From: Liopterus haemorrhoidalis
Lineage: Eukaryota > Arthropoda > Insecta > Coleoptera > Dytiscidae
Reading direction: 5' to 3'
NCBI GenBank assembly: GCA_963971575.1
Contig: OZ020611.1
Location: 245,730,654 to 245,794,653 of the forward strand
Length of the DNA: 64,000 bases
Of the stretch, positions 53,906-64,000 are shown piece after piece; position 1 is the first letter of the stretch, and the number at the start of each line of letters is the position of its first letter. Under the pieces are notes generated by a model. The model was not told the origin of the DNA. It worked only from the letters and a program-made list of their open reading frames with translations, and searched no databases. The position numbers and the translations under genes are program-made.

Positions 53906-54579
53906 GTCCTGACCATGGAGGATTTTTATTAAATGAGTTATTTGAATAAAAGCGAAAATTTGGGGGATGTAAAGTTAATGTCAAAATAGTTTCGCGGACC
54001 ACTGTTTAAGAACCGCTGCTATAAGAGTTTCTGGATTATACCTACGAAATCTTGAAATTGTCCGCACTTCAAAATGTATGAAAAGGGTTTTAATAAAGTA
54101 TTGTTATTGGTTTTATAGCGATGCAACAGTGGCACGCGACTGGCTTGTTTCAGTCAGGCCACCCGCCACGCAGCCGTGTAACGCTGGACTGCCGACCACC
54201 CTGTAAGACATTCCCATATATTTGAGTGGTAGCCCTGTATTTATGGCGCTCTAAAATCTTATCGCGGGGAATTAGTGTTGAATTTATGTACTAATAACTT
54301 TAACGCGCTATATTTTTTATGATTATGCCATGACTTATTGCACTGCTCAAGGAGAAATATTAACATTATATTTTATTCACATTCAAATAATAAAGGCGTT
54401 TCTTATCGGAACTAAAAAACATGTGATTTTTCTTTTCAAATTTATAATTACTTATATAATCACGCTATTGTAATATAGGTCTTCCATGATATGATATGAT
54501 TTATGTCAACAATAAAAGTTGCTAAAACACTGATGTTACTTTTAGTAGAGTGCTCTTCCTATGAGAACTGTCCAGTGAC
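53906..54579. other. hAT remnant S and a GC-richer interval
   Basis: 53905-54022 matches 135-290 (hAT end). 54025-54075 resembles a decayed C 3' end. 54105-54330 is a GC-richer low-repeat island with 'gtatttatggcgc'. Confidence 0.4.
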
Positions 54580-54585
54580 CTCTCA

Positions 54586-54748
54586 AAATAATGATATTCA
54601 ATACTGATGAAGTAGAAACAAATGACATAACGAACAATATTGTTCCACCGTTTGAAAATGTCAATCATACAAAATTCTTAGGTATTGTCATTGACAACAA
54701 ACTAAAATGGAAATATTACATAGATATAATAAGTGCAAAAATCATGCA
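54586..54748 (+). pseudogene. LINE reverse-transcriptase thumb fragment
   Basis: The frame reads DEVETNDITNNIVPPFENVN, then HTKFLGIVIDNKLKWKYYID, then IISAKIMH. FLG--ID-KL-W--HI--I--KI is the conserved region following the palm of non-LTR reverse transcriptases. It is cut at the TA where the mariner at 54751 inserted. The continuation on the far side (57221 on) is not recognisable. Confidence 0.75.
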
Positions 54749-55010
54749 TACGAGGTGTGTAAATTAAGGAACCGGACTGATTTATTATTATTATTATTAT
54801 TTTTTTTTTTTTTTATTCGAGTTACAATTCAATCTTGTCTCCCTCAAAATAACTTCCTTGGGAAGCCACACAGCGCTGGAGACGGTTCTTCCAATCCTCA
54901 TAGCAGTGCTAGAACTCGGATACTGGAATAGCTTTCAGCTGATCAAAACTGACGAATAGCTTTCACTGACGTTTACGGACGTTTGAATGTTTTCGAGTGT
55001 CTCAAAATGA

Positions 55011-56530
55011 AAATGCACATAAGAGATTTAAAAATTCAGTGCTCGCAAAGGCTCAACCTACTGAAAGCACTAGCCCACCAGAAATGGGGAGCACAACGGG
55101 AGACCATGCTACAAATATATCAGGCCCTAATTCGCAGCAAACTAGATTACGGATGCATACTATACGGAAAAGCAAAAAACAGCGACATCAAAATCTTAGA
55201 GCCGATTCAAAACACCGCCATACGATTAGCAACTGGCGCGTTCAGAACTAGTCCTGTCAAGAGCCTCCATAATATATCCGGACAAATACCATTAGACTAC
55301 CGCAGAACCTATATCCAATCCTCGTACATAATAAACCTTGCCGCAAATCCCGATAATCCAACTTACTCTACCTTGTTCCAAAAAGTACACAACCAAATCC
55401 AGGTCCCAAATTTATCACTTGCACATCAAAAGTACACCGAATTATTCGAACAACATAACGTCATACTCAGTAACGTACAAAATATCCGTCACAGCGCAAT
55501 ACCACCGTGGACAATGAAACAGCCAAAAATCGACACTGAATTAACGATTTACAAAAAAATAGACACACCACCGCAACTATACTTCAACCTGTTCAAAGAC
55601 ATAATAAGTAAACATGAAGACTACGTGAAAATATATACAAACGGATCTAGAATAGGAAACCAAACTGGTGCAGCAGCAACAACAGATGATGACGAACACC
55701 TATTTCACTTACCGCAGCACACTAGCATATTCACCGCCGAAATATTCAGTCTGCTAAAAGCATCCGAAATAGTACTGGCAGGCAACAAGAATAAGCATAT
55801 ACTAATAACCGATTCACTCAGTGCCGTCCAAGAACTTTCAAAATTGTACACGAAGAACACCATTATACAGGAAATTAAAGAAAACTTGCACAAAGCTATA
55901 ACGTCAGGCAAAGAAGTAAAAATACTGTGGATACCGTCACATGTTGGAATAGAAGGAAACAACAGAGCGGATAGTGCTGCAAAGAATGCCACAAACCTGA
56001 ATTTCACACAAATCCCTGTCCCAGCGTATGACCTGAAAAGGTATATCAAAAGAACAGTCCAAGAAGAATGGAACAGAGCTTGGCAGCACGCAGAGGGAAA
56101 CCATTTAAGGAAAATAAAACTCACAACAGCTCAGTGGACTTCAAGAAAGACAAGAAGAGAAGAAATCGTGTTAACAAGACTACGTATTGGCCACACGTTA
56201 CTGACCCACCAGTACATATTCCACAAACTACACCCACCCAGATGCGAGACCTGCGATACGGAGCTAAACGTTGACCATATTATCGCAAAATGTCCAACAA
56301 CCGAAGAAGAAAGAAGAAAACACAAGATTCCCGCAACCATAGAAACAGCGCTCTCAAACAACATACTTAAATACTTAAAAACAATAGGAATTTATGACAA
56401 ATTATAACGAAAATCCCAAAAATAAATTATAGCTTAACCTCAAATTATATGATATATGTAAAATAATGTACCCAGGTACTAATAACTATATAGTTGATGT
56501 ATCTGTTAAATACTCTTAATAATAAAAAAA
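55011..56530 (+). mobile_element. 5'-truncated LINE inside the mariner
   Basis: 1520 bp ending in 'ttaataataaaaaaaa'. The target duplication AAAATGA is present at 55004-55010 and 56531-56537. Removing it rejoins mariner codons KGRHF and ETLEN. The element retains the end of reverse transcriptase, RNase H and the C-terminal Cys motif, so it is truncated within RT, as is usual for LINE copies. Confidence 0.9.
55015..56407 (+). pseudogene. LINE ORF2 C-terminus: RT thumb, RNase H, Cys motif
   Basis: An uninterrupted frame, unusual in this window. Order: RT end (RDLKIQCSQRLNLLKALAHQ, LDYGCILYGKA); linker with LATGAFRTSPVKSL; RNase H with IYTNGSR (Asp replaced by Asn at the first catalytic position), TAEIFSLLKA, LITDSLSAVQ and WIPSHVGIEGNNRADSAAK; then WNRAW, LTRLRIGHTLLTH and RCETCDTELNVDHIIAKC. 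RNase H plus this CCHC-like tail fits the I/Jockey group. The open frame extends upstream to 54983, but those codons are antisense mariner. Recent insertion is likely since no stops have accumulated. Confidence 0.85.
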
Positions 56531-57220
56531 AAAATGACGTCCCTTGAGGTGATATTTTAATCTTGGGAAGAGGAAAAAGTCACAAGAATTCAAGTCAGGC
56601 GAATAAGGAGGTTGAGGAGCCTCAGGAAAGTTTTTACTGGCCAAAAAGTCGTTTATTGAAATTGCTGTGTGACAAAGCACATTTCTCATCCCCAATGCAT
56701 TTGTCAAAATCTGATGAAGGGTAGTGTGAGTCAAATTCAACTCTTCCCCGATCATGCTGACTGTCAACCGACGATCTTAATGCACAAGATCCCGGATTCT
56801 GTCGACATTTTCATCGGTTCTTCAAGATGAAGGCCTTCCGCTGCGTGATTCATTTTCAATCAACTCTCTTTCTTCTGAAAATACCTTAATCCACCAAAAA
56901 ACCTGGGTCCTTGACAAAACACTGTCTCTGTAGGCCTGCTGAAGTTTTGCAAAAGTTTCCGTTGCACTGTGCCCAAGTCTGAAGCAAAATCTCATAACAC
57001 ACCATTGGTCGAAATGAATGTCACTCATTTTTAGAACGCACTAGAAAAAACTGTTTCACGAAAAAAATCGCTACGGGCAACAAAATTACTCTAGCGAGTT
57101 CAAACTCGTACTGAAGGTGTATAACATATTCATCTGCCGCTCCTTCAAGTCCCGCGTTCCAAATGTTAACGGATCAAACGCTATGTTGCCAATCCGACTA
57201 CTTAATTCACACACCTCGTA

Positions 57221-58700
57221 CCTATAAGTGAAACTGATAGTTTAATATTATATTGTACAAGTTGGTATATATGTTCTATTCAACTTCTGGTGTATCTTCA
57301 TTTTTCCGGTAACGTGGAGAGAGGAAAATGAACCGCCGTCTTATCCGGGTGATATTTTTTAGTGCTTAGGCTTAATTTTATTTCGACGGGGGGTATTGAC
57401 TAATTTTTATTTTTTTAAAATCATGCATTTTTTCCTCGAATCCGTGGCGTTGATCGTCAACAAATTTCTAAAAAGCTGAACATATCACGGATAATTCAAC
57501 GACACGGATAGTTCTTAGTTGACGATATACGAATGTGTTATAATTCAAAAGATAAATTTAGCACAAAACTAAGTCGAAAAATCTACAATCGATTTTTTTT
57601 TTAAATAATCGCTGAATTGTGTAAAAAATACATAAGTGTGGGTAAATATTACGCATTTTTTTGTAATTTTCAAGATTTCAAACATTTTTGCTGACCATAA
57701 AATTGTCTTACAGTTAAAAATGTTACTGAACTGAAAATTTGCTAATTAAGTAGGTAATAATCGAAAACTAAATATTATTTCAAACATGTAAAATACTATT
57801 TTAAGTTGTAAATATCTTTCGATTAATTAATCGCCAGAGTTTTACAATTCATAGCTAAACCAAGCTCCACTACATTTTGAGTGTAAATTGTCAGGAGAAA
57901 TGACAACTTAGTTTTATATAAAATAACCATGTTATTACTTTTAAATTATTTTAAAAACGTGTAAAATCGTTTTTAAGGTATGTATGATTTTTGATTAGTT
58001 AATCGAGACAATTTTGCATAAATTCTTCTTAAGTTAAACCAAGACTCACTGTATATTCTCTCCCACACTTGAAATGAAATTTTTTGAGGTTATTTTGCGA
58101 AGAATATATCTATAAAGATTAAATTTGCTTTAATTTGCATAAAAATTGTTAAACTGCTGGAGGATTTAAGCTAATTTAATTACAGAAATGTATAAAAATA
58201 CATAAAATTGAATAAGTGGTTATATTGTTTTTTTAAATGTTCTAAAAGTATTTTGAATATTTTTCAGCTATGAGATGAGACAAAGTATTTATTGTTAAAT
58301 TTTTACATGGAGAGAAGATGAAACGTCTTTATTGGTGCATTCGAAATGTATGAAAATAGTTTTGGTTCAGGTTTATCGAATATTTGTACTGAAAAACCTA
58401 TCATCATATTTTGCCGCTGCAAAATTTTAGTCTCTCCGATAAAAACTATATGCTGTTATATAAAATGATTACATATGGTTTCAAAATAAAATTCTAAAAC
58501 TGAACTATCTATATAGTTTGTAATCAGAATAGTAAACAGTGCTATTAATAATATTCACCACAAGTTAATCGTAGTAACCCGTAGCTGATTATTCATTCCG
58601 TATTAATTTAAAATCTGTCACCGATTAGTTTACGGAACACAGTTTTTGAGATAGTTTTGCTACTGATCACTACCAAAAGTAACAGTGATATAAATTCAAG
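57221..58700. other. AT-rich interval, nothing recognised
   Basis: No coding or repeat structure that I can support. It may include the unrecognisable remainder of the LINE at 54586. Confidence 0.3.
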
Positions 58701-59942
58701 CTCAATCACAGGCCGGGGGCGTAGTCCCTGGCTCCATGAAGGGGCTGAGGCCCCTAGTTTTGAATATTTTACAAAAAATTATTTGGTACCTCCATACTTT
58801 TCTGAGTATGATACTGAGAATGTGTATATTTAAGCACTTGTTTTGGCGTCCCTGAAGATGGGTCTGTGCCCTTTCGCTTCTGCCTTTCGCCGCTGCTGGG
58901 TGTAATGTATACCTTCTGCTGATTTTACGATCAGAGCACCGGCATTATCGTTAGACATAAGTGCATATAATAGCGTGTCATTGTCTGCGGCAGGCCTTAT
59001 TCAATTAGCGGACAGTAGGCAGGTAGGTAGGTAGGTAGGTAGTTGCGCTACCGCTGACCGCTAGGCACAGTGGCCGCTGGTCGCTGGTCGTCAGTCGCGA
59101 TTTATACACGCAGCACGCAACCAGACCCATACATAAAACTTATAATGGACAATTACATTTAAGAGCTATGTAATTTATATAATAGTTATGGGCGGCAGCC
59201 GCTGCTATATAACACTGCGGACTGGAACGCACGACTCCGGGCAACGAGACACGTTCTCCCGGACCACCGACTCCGGACAACGTTGATTTTATGACTTTTA
59301 GATCGATGTTGCACGCTTGGCTCTATTAAAAATAACTTTTATAGCTAGCATTTAGGAAAGGTTATAAAAATACTGAAATCTTATACTTTGTGAGGGGCTT
59401 AGGTGAAAAATCATAATTTAAGTTCAAGTCCACCAGGGGGATTCTACACTGAATTATTTAGATTAGTGTTTCTCAATCTTTTTACTCTCGTGGCACATTT
59501 TCCAAACAAGAAAAATTTCGCGGCACACCTACTTAGTCGTAGACGAAGATATTTTAATGCAGACTCTCCTGTATTCCGAATATTTCCATTTCAATTCGTT
59601 ATAAAAAGATCCTTCTTATTAATGGAATTGTACGTACCACGTCGTTCAATAAGTCTCCAGTCTAACTAAGAAAATCTGTTTTTTTTTAGAAATTCGACTT
59701 TATTCATCAACATACACTCCTTCAAAAGTGATTCATTCATTCCAACGCTCCTAAAATTAAAAAAATTAAAATTAATTAATGAATTTAAATTCAGCATACC
59801 AATCAGTAATAGATGATTTGGCTGCTGCAGTCTCTATAATGCTTATCAAGCCACTGTTTGGCTTCAACAGTATTTTTTCCCATCAAAAAACAATGTGTAA
59901 TCAATACATGAAATTATTTTTTATCCATTCTTTTGAAAATTA
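58701..59942. other. Family I end, GC-richer island, microsatellite and hAT-like end
   Basis: 58726-58757 ends 'ggggctgaggcccctag' like 19965. 58840-59320 is a GC-richer low-repeat island with (GGTA)n at 59012-59042. 59463-59510 ('agtgtttctcaat..ctcgtggcac') resembles a hAT end. The 88-codon frame at 59403-59669 has no domain. Confidence 0.4.
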
Positions 59943-60491
59943 ACCAGTGGCGAAAGGAAACCTCCGCTAGACTTGCCCTCCCATAAAAAAACTATTTAAA
60001 AAAAAATAAACTAAAAAAAAAAATTTTTTTTAAATATTTAGATAAATCTTCAAAAATACATCAAATTATGTTCTATACAAATTTTTGTCCAAGGCTTGCT
60101 TTACTAGTTACGAATTAATTATCATGACCATGGAAACGTTACATATAAGTATGAAAAAATTGAGACTTGGAAAAATTTTAAATAATTTTACAAAAAATTT
60201 TCGAAATTTTTCGTTTTATCAAAAAACGTCTCAAATAAAAGTTATTAGTTATTGCATTTATAGTAACTTTTGTTCAATAAATTTTTTCGAAATATTTTTC
60301 TGTTGCTAAATATTCGCAAAAATATTAAAATCGACACGAGTAAACTCCCATTTCTAGCCAATCGAGTTTTACATTTCTAGTCAACCGATTTTCATAAAAA
60401 ACAATAGGGTTCTTCCTATTTAATAGGAGAATTTTTTAGTACCAGAACGAACTCTTTAAGTTAAACCGTTTTTGAGATATCGTGTATACAC

Positions 60492-60546
<55 letters not shown>

Positions 60547-60584
60547 CACACACACACACACACATACACACACACACACACACA

Positions 60585-60628
<44 letters not shown>

Positions 60629-60805
60629 TGCACGCACACACACACACACGGACGGACGGACGGACGGACGGACGGACGGCACTTCGAAAATAGGTTTTTT
60701 GGATTCCCTGGACCATGAAACGTGGTCATCCGTCAAAATCTCGACATCGAAAATTTTCGCGATTACAATACTTGCCCCTTATATATTAAGGTCGGCCAAG
60801 TAAAA
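59943..60805 (-). mobile_element. Chimeric element: family B ends with a family A core
   Basis: Family B 3' end at 59943 (reverse of GGAGGTTTCCTTTCGCCACTGG; hairpin imperfect) through 'caaggcttgctttactagttacgaatt'. Then family A interior 60118-60360 ('atcatgaccatggaaacg' to 'acgagtaaactcccatttctag'). Then family B again from 'caatagggttcttcc' to the 5' end at 60805 (GGCCAAGTAAAAA). B1 at 6196-6712 has ordinary B sequence at that place, so A replaced it. The microsatellite is at 60490-60680. Confidence 0.8.
60490..60680. repeat. Compound microsatellite
   Basis: (CAGA)n, then (CA)n, then (CACG)n, then (CA)n and (CGGA)n, about 190 bp. It accounts for all five long frames on both strands here. 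It is the internal microsatellite of the B/A chimera, much longer than in other copies. Confidence 0.95.
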
Positions 60806-60986
60806 AACTGGAGTCACTAGAACCACTGTAACCTGTAAACTAATTGTAAGAATGTCATGAAATTTTCACACATATCGTTTGAAGGTTGGTACTATCCAAA
60901 AATCATATGGGTCTGTCAACAGTGTTGCCATATATCTATATATTTTTGAATTTGGGAAATAAATTTAAATTTGAATTTGAATATAC

Positions 60987-62615
60987 GAGCCCTGTCCACT
61001 TTCAGTTGGCCCAGCTATGAAATTTTCAATTTCTTTAGAAATTATCAAATAATAAGTAAAAGTAAATGCTGCTTTGTACATTTTTTGACAATATAATCAT
61101 ATTAGAAGAAAAGGGGTCAAAATTTATTCCGTAATATTTAATTTGTGATTATAAAAATAATATTCGTAAAACAAACGTATTTTTTGAGTTCATGTATTCT
61201 TATACTCTATGTAAAATAACTGGGTTTTTGCGGTAGCTATGCGCAGTAGGCGTTGGAAAACAAAGTTTGTTTATTGACTGTGATGTATTAAAAGTGTTAA
61301 GTCTAAATAATTTTTAAACATGGGCAGAGGCAAACCTATTGATGAAAAAATTCGGTTAATCATTGTGAACTTAGCAAAAACTGGAAAAACCAATTCTGAA
61401 ATCGGAAAATTACTAGGTTTGTCAAGATACAGTATTAGAAATATTGTAAAATTGTACAAAACAAGTGGTTCAGTTTCCCCAAAGCCCTAGTACGTAAAGA
61501 AAACTACATTGGCGGACAATGACAAACTTGCATTGAAAAGAATCATTAAGGATAACAGACGTGCAGACTACAGTCAATTGAGTGTACTGCGGAGCGATGT
61601 TGTTGGAAGATGTGTTTCAAGGTCTACATATCATAAGGAAGCTAAAAAATTATGATTTGGAACCTATAAGATAATATTTTTTTAATCGGACTCAAATATA
61701 TATTTACAGAAATTTATAAAACTTTCTTAGGCCAAGGAAAAACCATTGTTGACGTCTAAGCAAAAGAAAAACAGGTTGAAATGGGCAAGAGAACATAAAA
61801 TATGGAATTGTGAAAAGTGGAACAGCGTGCAATTGAGCGATGAGTCTAGGTTTGAAGTCTGTGTAGGGGACAACCGGAGCAGAGTTGTTCGTCAGAAACA
61901 TGAAGCATATCATCCCGATTGCTTGAAAAGGAAGGTGAAATTTCCAGCATCTGTCATGGTGTGGGGTTCAATGTCTGCAAGAGGTGTGGCAAAACTTCAC
62001 TTTATCGATGGCATTGTTAACCCAGCCAAATATTTAAGTATTTTAGAGGAGTCTCTGTTGCCAACTATGGAACATGCATTAATCTCTGGGGAGGATTTTA
62101 TTTTTCAACAAGATGGAACCACTTGCCATATGTCAAAAAAATCTTTGAAATGGTACCGTGATCATTCTATTCCACTTTTAGAGTGGGTTTCAAGTAGCCC
62201 AGACTTATCCCCCATCGAGACACTTTGGCAAAAATGAAAAAACGATTGCGTATAACACCGGCTAGAACAATTCCAGAATTAAGACTAAAGCTTCAAGAAA
62301 TATGGGATAATTTTACTCCTCGACAATGCCAAAACCTTGTAGATACTATGCCTAGAAAAATTAATGCCGTTATAAAAATGAAAGATGACGTTACCCAGTT
62401 TGAAATAGGTTTCCAAGTTAATGGCTTTCCAATGGAAATATTATTTTTTTCTTATTAATTTACTTTAATAGTTGTAAATATTAATCGTAAATCTCTAAAA
62501 TGTTTAATTGAAAATAAAATATTACCTAGATTTCATAAGCTATTCGCATTCTGTTAATTGAAAACCAATAAGTAAAAATTTCGTAGCTGGGCCAACTGAT
62601 AGTGGACAGGGCTCA
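60987..62615 (+). mobile_element. Tc1 element (DD34E), full length
   Basis: 1629 bp, a normal Tc1 length. Inverted ends (C/T)GAGCCCTGTCCACT-TCA, continuing GTTGGCCCAGCTA. TA on both sides (60985-60986 and 62616-62617). Contains one broken transposase gene. Confidence 0.9.
61320..62458 (+). pseudogene. Tc1 transposase with several lesions
   Basis: Starts MGRGKPIDEKIRLIIVNLAK with a paired-like HTH (SEIGKLLGLSRYSIRNIVK). An in-frame TAG follows SPKP (near 61488). Stops and an AT-rich stretch at about 61653-61730 separate it from PLLTSKQKKNRLKWAREH. Then first Asp in LSDESRF, VMVWGSMSARGV, second Asp in FQQDGTTCH, and Glu in SPDLSPIETLW with 34 residues between, so DD34E. A one-base shift at about 62235 leads to the C-terminus with KRLRITPARTIPEL and MPRKINAVIK. 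The AT-rich stretch has AG but no convincing GT donor, so I do not call an intron. Confidence 0.85.
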
Positions 62616-62617
62616 TA

Positions 62618-63000
62618 TATACCAATCAGTAGCGGCTGGGGAGTGAAATATTAGGGTGGGACACTTTTTGATCCATATACTTTGTCCCGCGAGCCGTAGT
62701 TTGTGGACCGCTGTTCTATAGTGTTTGCTTAGTGTGTTTGTGTGTATGTATGAGTGCAGGTTATTATGGAAACCGCCCGCCCATTTCCTCTGACATAAAT
62801 CATTGTTTGACATGAAAAATATTAATTAGAAGTCAGAGGCACAGCGACTTGTTCTGTTGTTGATATAAGATTAGATAAATTCAATTTCCATTTGACATTT
62901 TTAAAACAAATCCATTAACTCGCTGTTCCCTTTACCTATCTAGCTTCGTTCATACTTTGTTCCTTTTCTTTTTTGTCAATGGAAATTCAAGAATTACTGC
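62618..63000. other. Low-repeat interval; short hAT-like unit
   Basis: 62626-62711 starts CAGTAGCGGCTGG and ends GTTTGTGGACCGCTG, possibly a ~86-bp hAT remnant. The rest is not recognised. Confidence 0.35.
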
Positions 63001-63190
63001 TTATTAGTTTAACATGGACGGATACAACGGACCATTGGCGACTCGTGGAAACTTCTAATGGAGGTACTGCAACCAAAAGTTTAATTCAGAGTTTTTTGGA
63101 GAAAGTTATCTTTATTAAAATGGATATAAAATTTTTAATTACATATACGTTTACAAATAAAATTACATAAAATATAAAAATATATAATTT
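63001..63190. repeat. Dispersed repeat P, copy 2
   Basis: Shares 'cgtggaaac-tctaat-gaggt-ctgcaacca' and 'cgtttacaaataa' with 26715-26900. The 65-codon frame over it is not a gene. Confidence 0.5.
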
Positions 63191-63756
63191 TATGATTTAA
63201 TATGTATAAGTACAAAGAAGAAAATTATTTTTTTATGTTGTACAGAATATGCCATATTCTGCGTTCATATTTTTGCATTTGTTTTGCATATCCATCTTCT
63301 GTTTTGAAATTCTCAATAAAAATTAATTTAATTTTAGAGAATTTAAATTACACTATTTTCTGCACACAACACATAATGAAATATTAAGAATACAAAAATA
63401 TCTGTAACGTCCACTACGCAAACATTTAACTGCAGAAGTTTGCAGCTTCAAGAGTACATATTCAGCTGCTACCCCCACTCAAGGCCAATCGCCTTGTGGC
63501 AGTTACAGTAGCAATTGAAGCTGCCAATGTGTGCAGCAAATTGACTCATTGTACATTACTTATAACTTGTATACATACTACTTTTTTTACATAGGACAGT
63601 AGTGACGGTTTTTAATTAAAAATTAAGTAAATCGAGAGAAAAAGAGAGAGAGAGAGGGTGAATCATGATTAACTCCAAAAATTTGTCAAAAATAACTTTT
63701 GTACCCTGTAACTTTTCCCGGAGGGGTTATCTACAAACCCGAAAAAAATCACATTA
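63191..63756. other. AT-rich interval, nothing recognised
   Basis: A short (GA)n run lies at about 63637-63656. 'aagttacagggtacaaaa' type sequence near 63700 is not diagnostic. Confidence 0.3.
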
Positions 63757-64000
63757 CCTGTTTTGTAAGTATGATCACCAAAAAACCCTTATAACGTTAC
63801 TCATGTGTCTGTCTGTACGGTAGAAATTGTAACTAAACGGCTTAACATAGAAAGTTGAAATTTGGCATGCTTATACAACTCTTTGACCCACATATAGGAA
63901 AAATACTGAGAGTTCAAAAAAAAAAACACATCCCGAGATAAATATAAACAATTAAGTATTTAATAAAAAAAAAATTTTTTTTTTTTTAATTTAATTGGCG
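63757..64000 (+). mobile_element. Family C subfamily element, cut by the window end
   Basis: 5' region 'tgttttgtaagtatgatcacc-aaaaaacccttataacg', a very short GTCT tract, then 'ttggcatgcttatacaactctttgaccc' and 'cccgagataaatataaac'. Same subfamily as C6. Confidence 0.75.

Larger units (their letters stand above)
54823..57028 (-). pseudogene. Mariner transposase, deleted and split
   Basis: N-terminus MSDIHFDQWCVMRFCFRLGH, then KLQQAYRDSVLSRTQVFWW and ESRSGRPSS (57028-56822). A frame break, then MIGEELNLTHTTLHQILTNALGMRN joins directly to HTAISINDFLASK and PYSPDLNSCDFFLFPRLKYH (56767-56530). About 150 residues, including the first catalytic Asp and the HDNA region, are deleted. After the LINE insertion the C-terminus resumes: ETLENIQTSV, a shift, DQLKAIPVSEF, stop, HCYEDWKNRLQRCVASQGSY (55003-54823). 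Confidence 0.85.
54751..57218 (-). mobile_element. Mariner element, internally deleted, with a nested LINE
   Basis: Inverted ends CGAGGTGTGT(A/G)AATTAAG continuing to about 30 bp, with TA on both sides (54749-54750 and 57219-57220). Without the 1520-bp LINE (55011-56530) the element is about 940 bp, shorter than a 1.3 kb mariner because of an internal deletion. The ends and protein resemble irritans-type mariners (recalled). Confidence 0.85.

Noticed and set aside
61660..61735. Intron in the Tc1 transposase
   Set aside because: No convincing GT donor in the right place; the stretch may be decay or a small insertion.

Overview
This window looks like intergenic or intronic DNA from an arthropod, most likely an insect. 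It is strongly AT-rich and packed with animal-type transposons: mariner, Tc1, DD41D, pogo, Harbinger, THAP-type, hAT, LINE, SINE and a copia-like LTR. I find no credible host protein-coding gene, no functional tRNA or rRNA gene, and no prokaryotic feature. I do not commit to a species. Every recognisable protein sequence comes from a mobile element, and each one is broken by a stop, frameshift, internal deletion or 5' truncation. Nearly all long open frames are by-products of microsatellites or minisatellites.

The commonest repeats are three related families of short elements, called A, B and C here. Each has a short inverted motif near the 5' end that recurs before the 3' end. In A and C, and imperfectly in B, a small hairpin then follows, and the elements end in a T tract. 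Each carries an internal (CAGA)n or (GTCT)n-type microsatellite. This is the architecture of non-autonomous Helentron-like elements (HINEs, DINE-1-like). Copies insert into T tracts, repeatedly into each other. In family C, four copies keep Pol III A-box and B-box-like motifs at the same internal position.

Layout. 0-7.5 kb: hAT remnants, a head-to-head A palindrome, repeats E and H, TA-flanked MITEs, and a three-deep nest of A and B elements. 7.5-12.2 kb: a C copy, a three-part tandem-repeat block with a GC-rich hairpin, an A copy with a SINE, and a Harbinger fragment. 12.4-14.6 kb: a 2.1 kb Harbinger-like palindrome. 15-19.7 kb: a perfect 134-bp inverted repeat, a captured-protein fragment, and an A copy holding both a tRNA-derived SINE and a Stowaway-like MITE. 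20.8-25.3 kb: a pogo element inside a Harbinger element, then a THAP-type element. 25.4-28.5 kb: a DD41D relic and a mariner inside a C copy. 29.3-31.6 kb: paired A copies and repeat H. 32.2-36.6 kb: a second THAP element with a nested MITE, a reverse-transcriptase relic split by a pogo derivative, and an element with an 8-bp target duplication. 36.9-42.5 kb: A copies, tandem repeats, an RT scrap and a C copy. 42.5-49.7 kb: a minisatellite, a deleted and a near-intact DD41D element, a hAT MITE, C copies and a solo LTR. 50-54 kb: covarying tandem hairpins, a foldback element with tandem-repeat arms, and an A copy. 54.6-57.2 kb: a LINE inside a mariner inside another LINE. 59.9-64 kb: an A/B chimera, a Tc1 element and the start of a C copy.

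Between these lie short GC-richer low-repeat islands (for example near 1.9, 4.6, 7.7, 10.7, 16.9, 20.5, 31.9, 35.4, 40.5, 45.3, 51.7, 54.2 and 59.1 kb). They are the best candidates for host regulatory DNA, but nothing in the window proves that. The value of the window is its transposon stratigraphy: target-site duplications, paralogous empty sites and nesting give an order of events.
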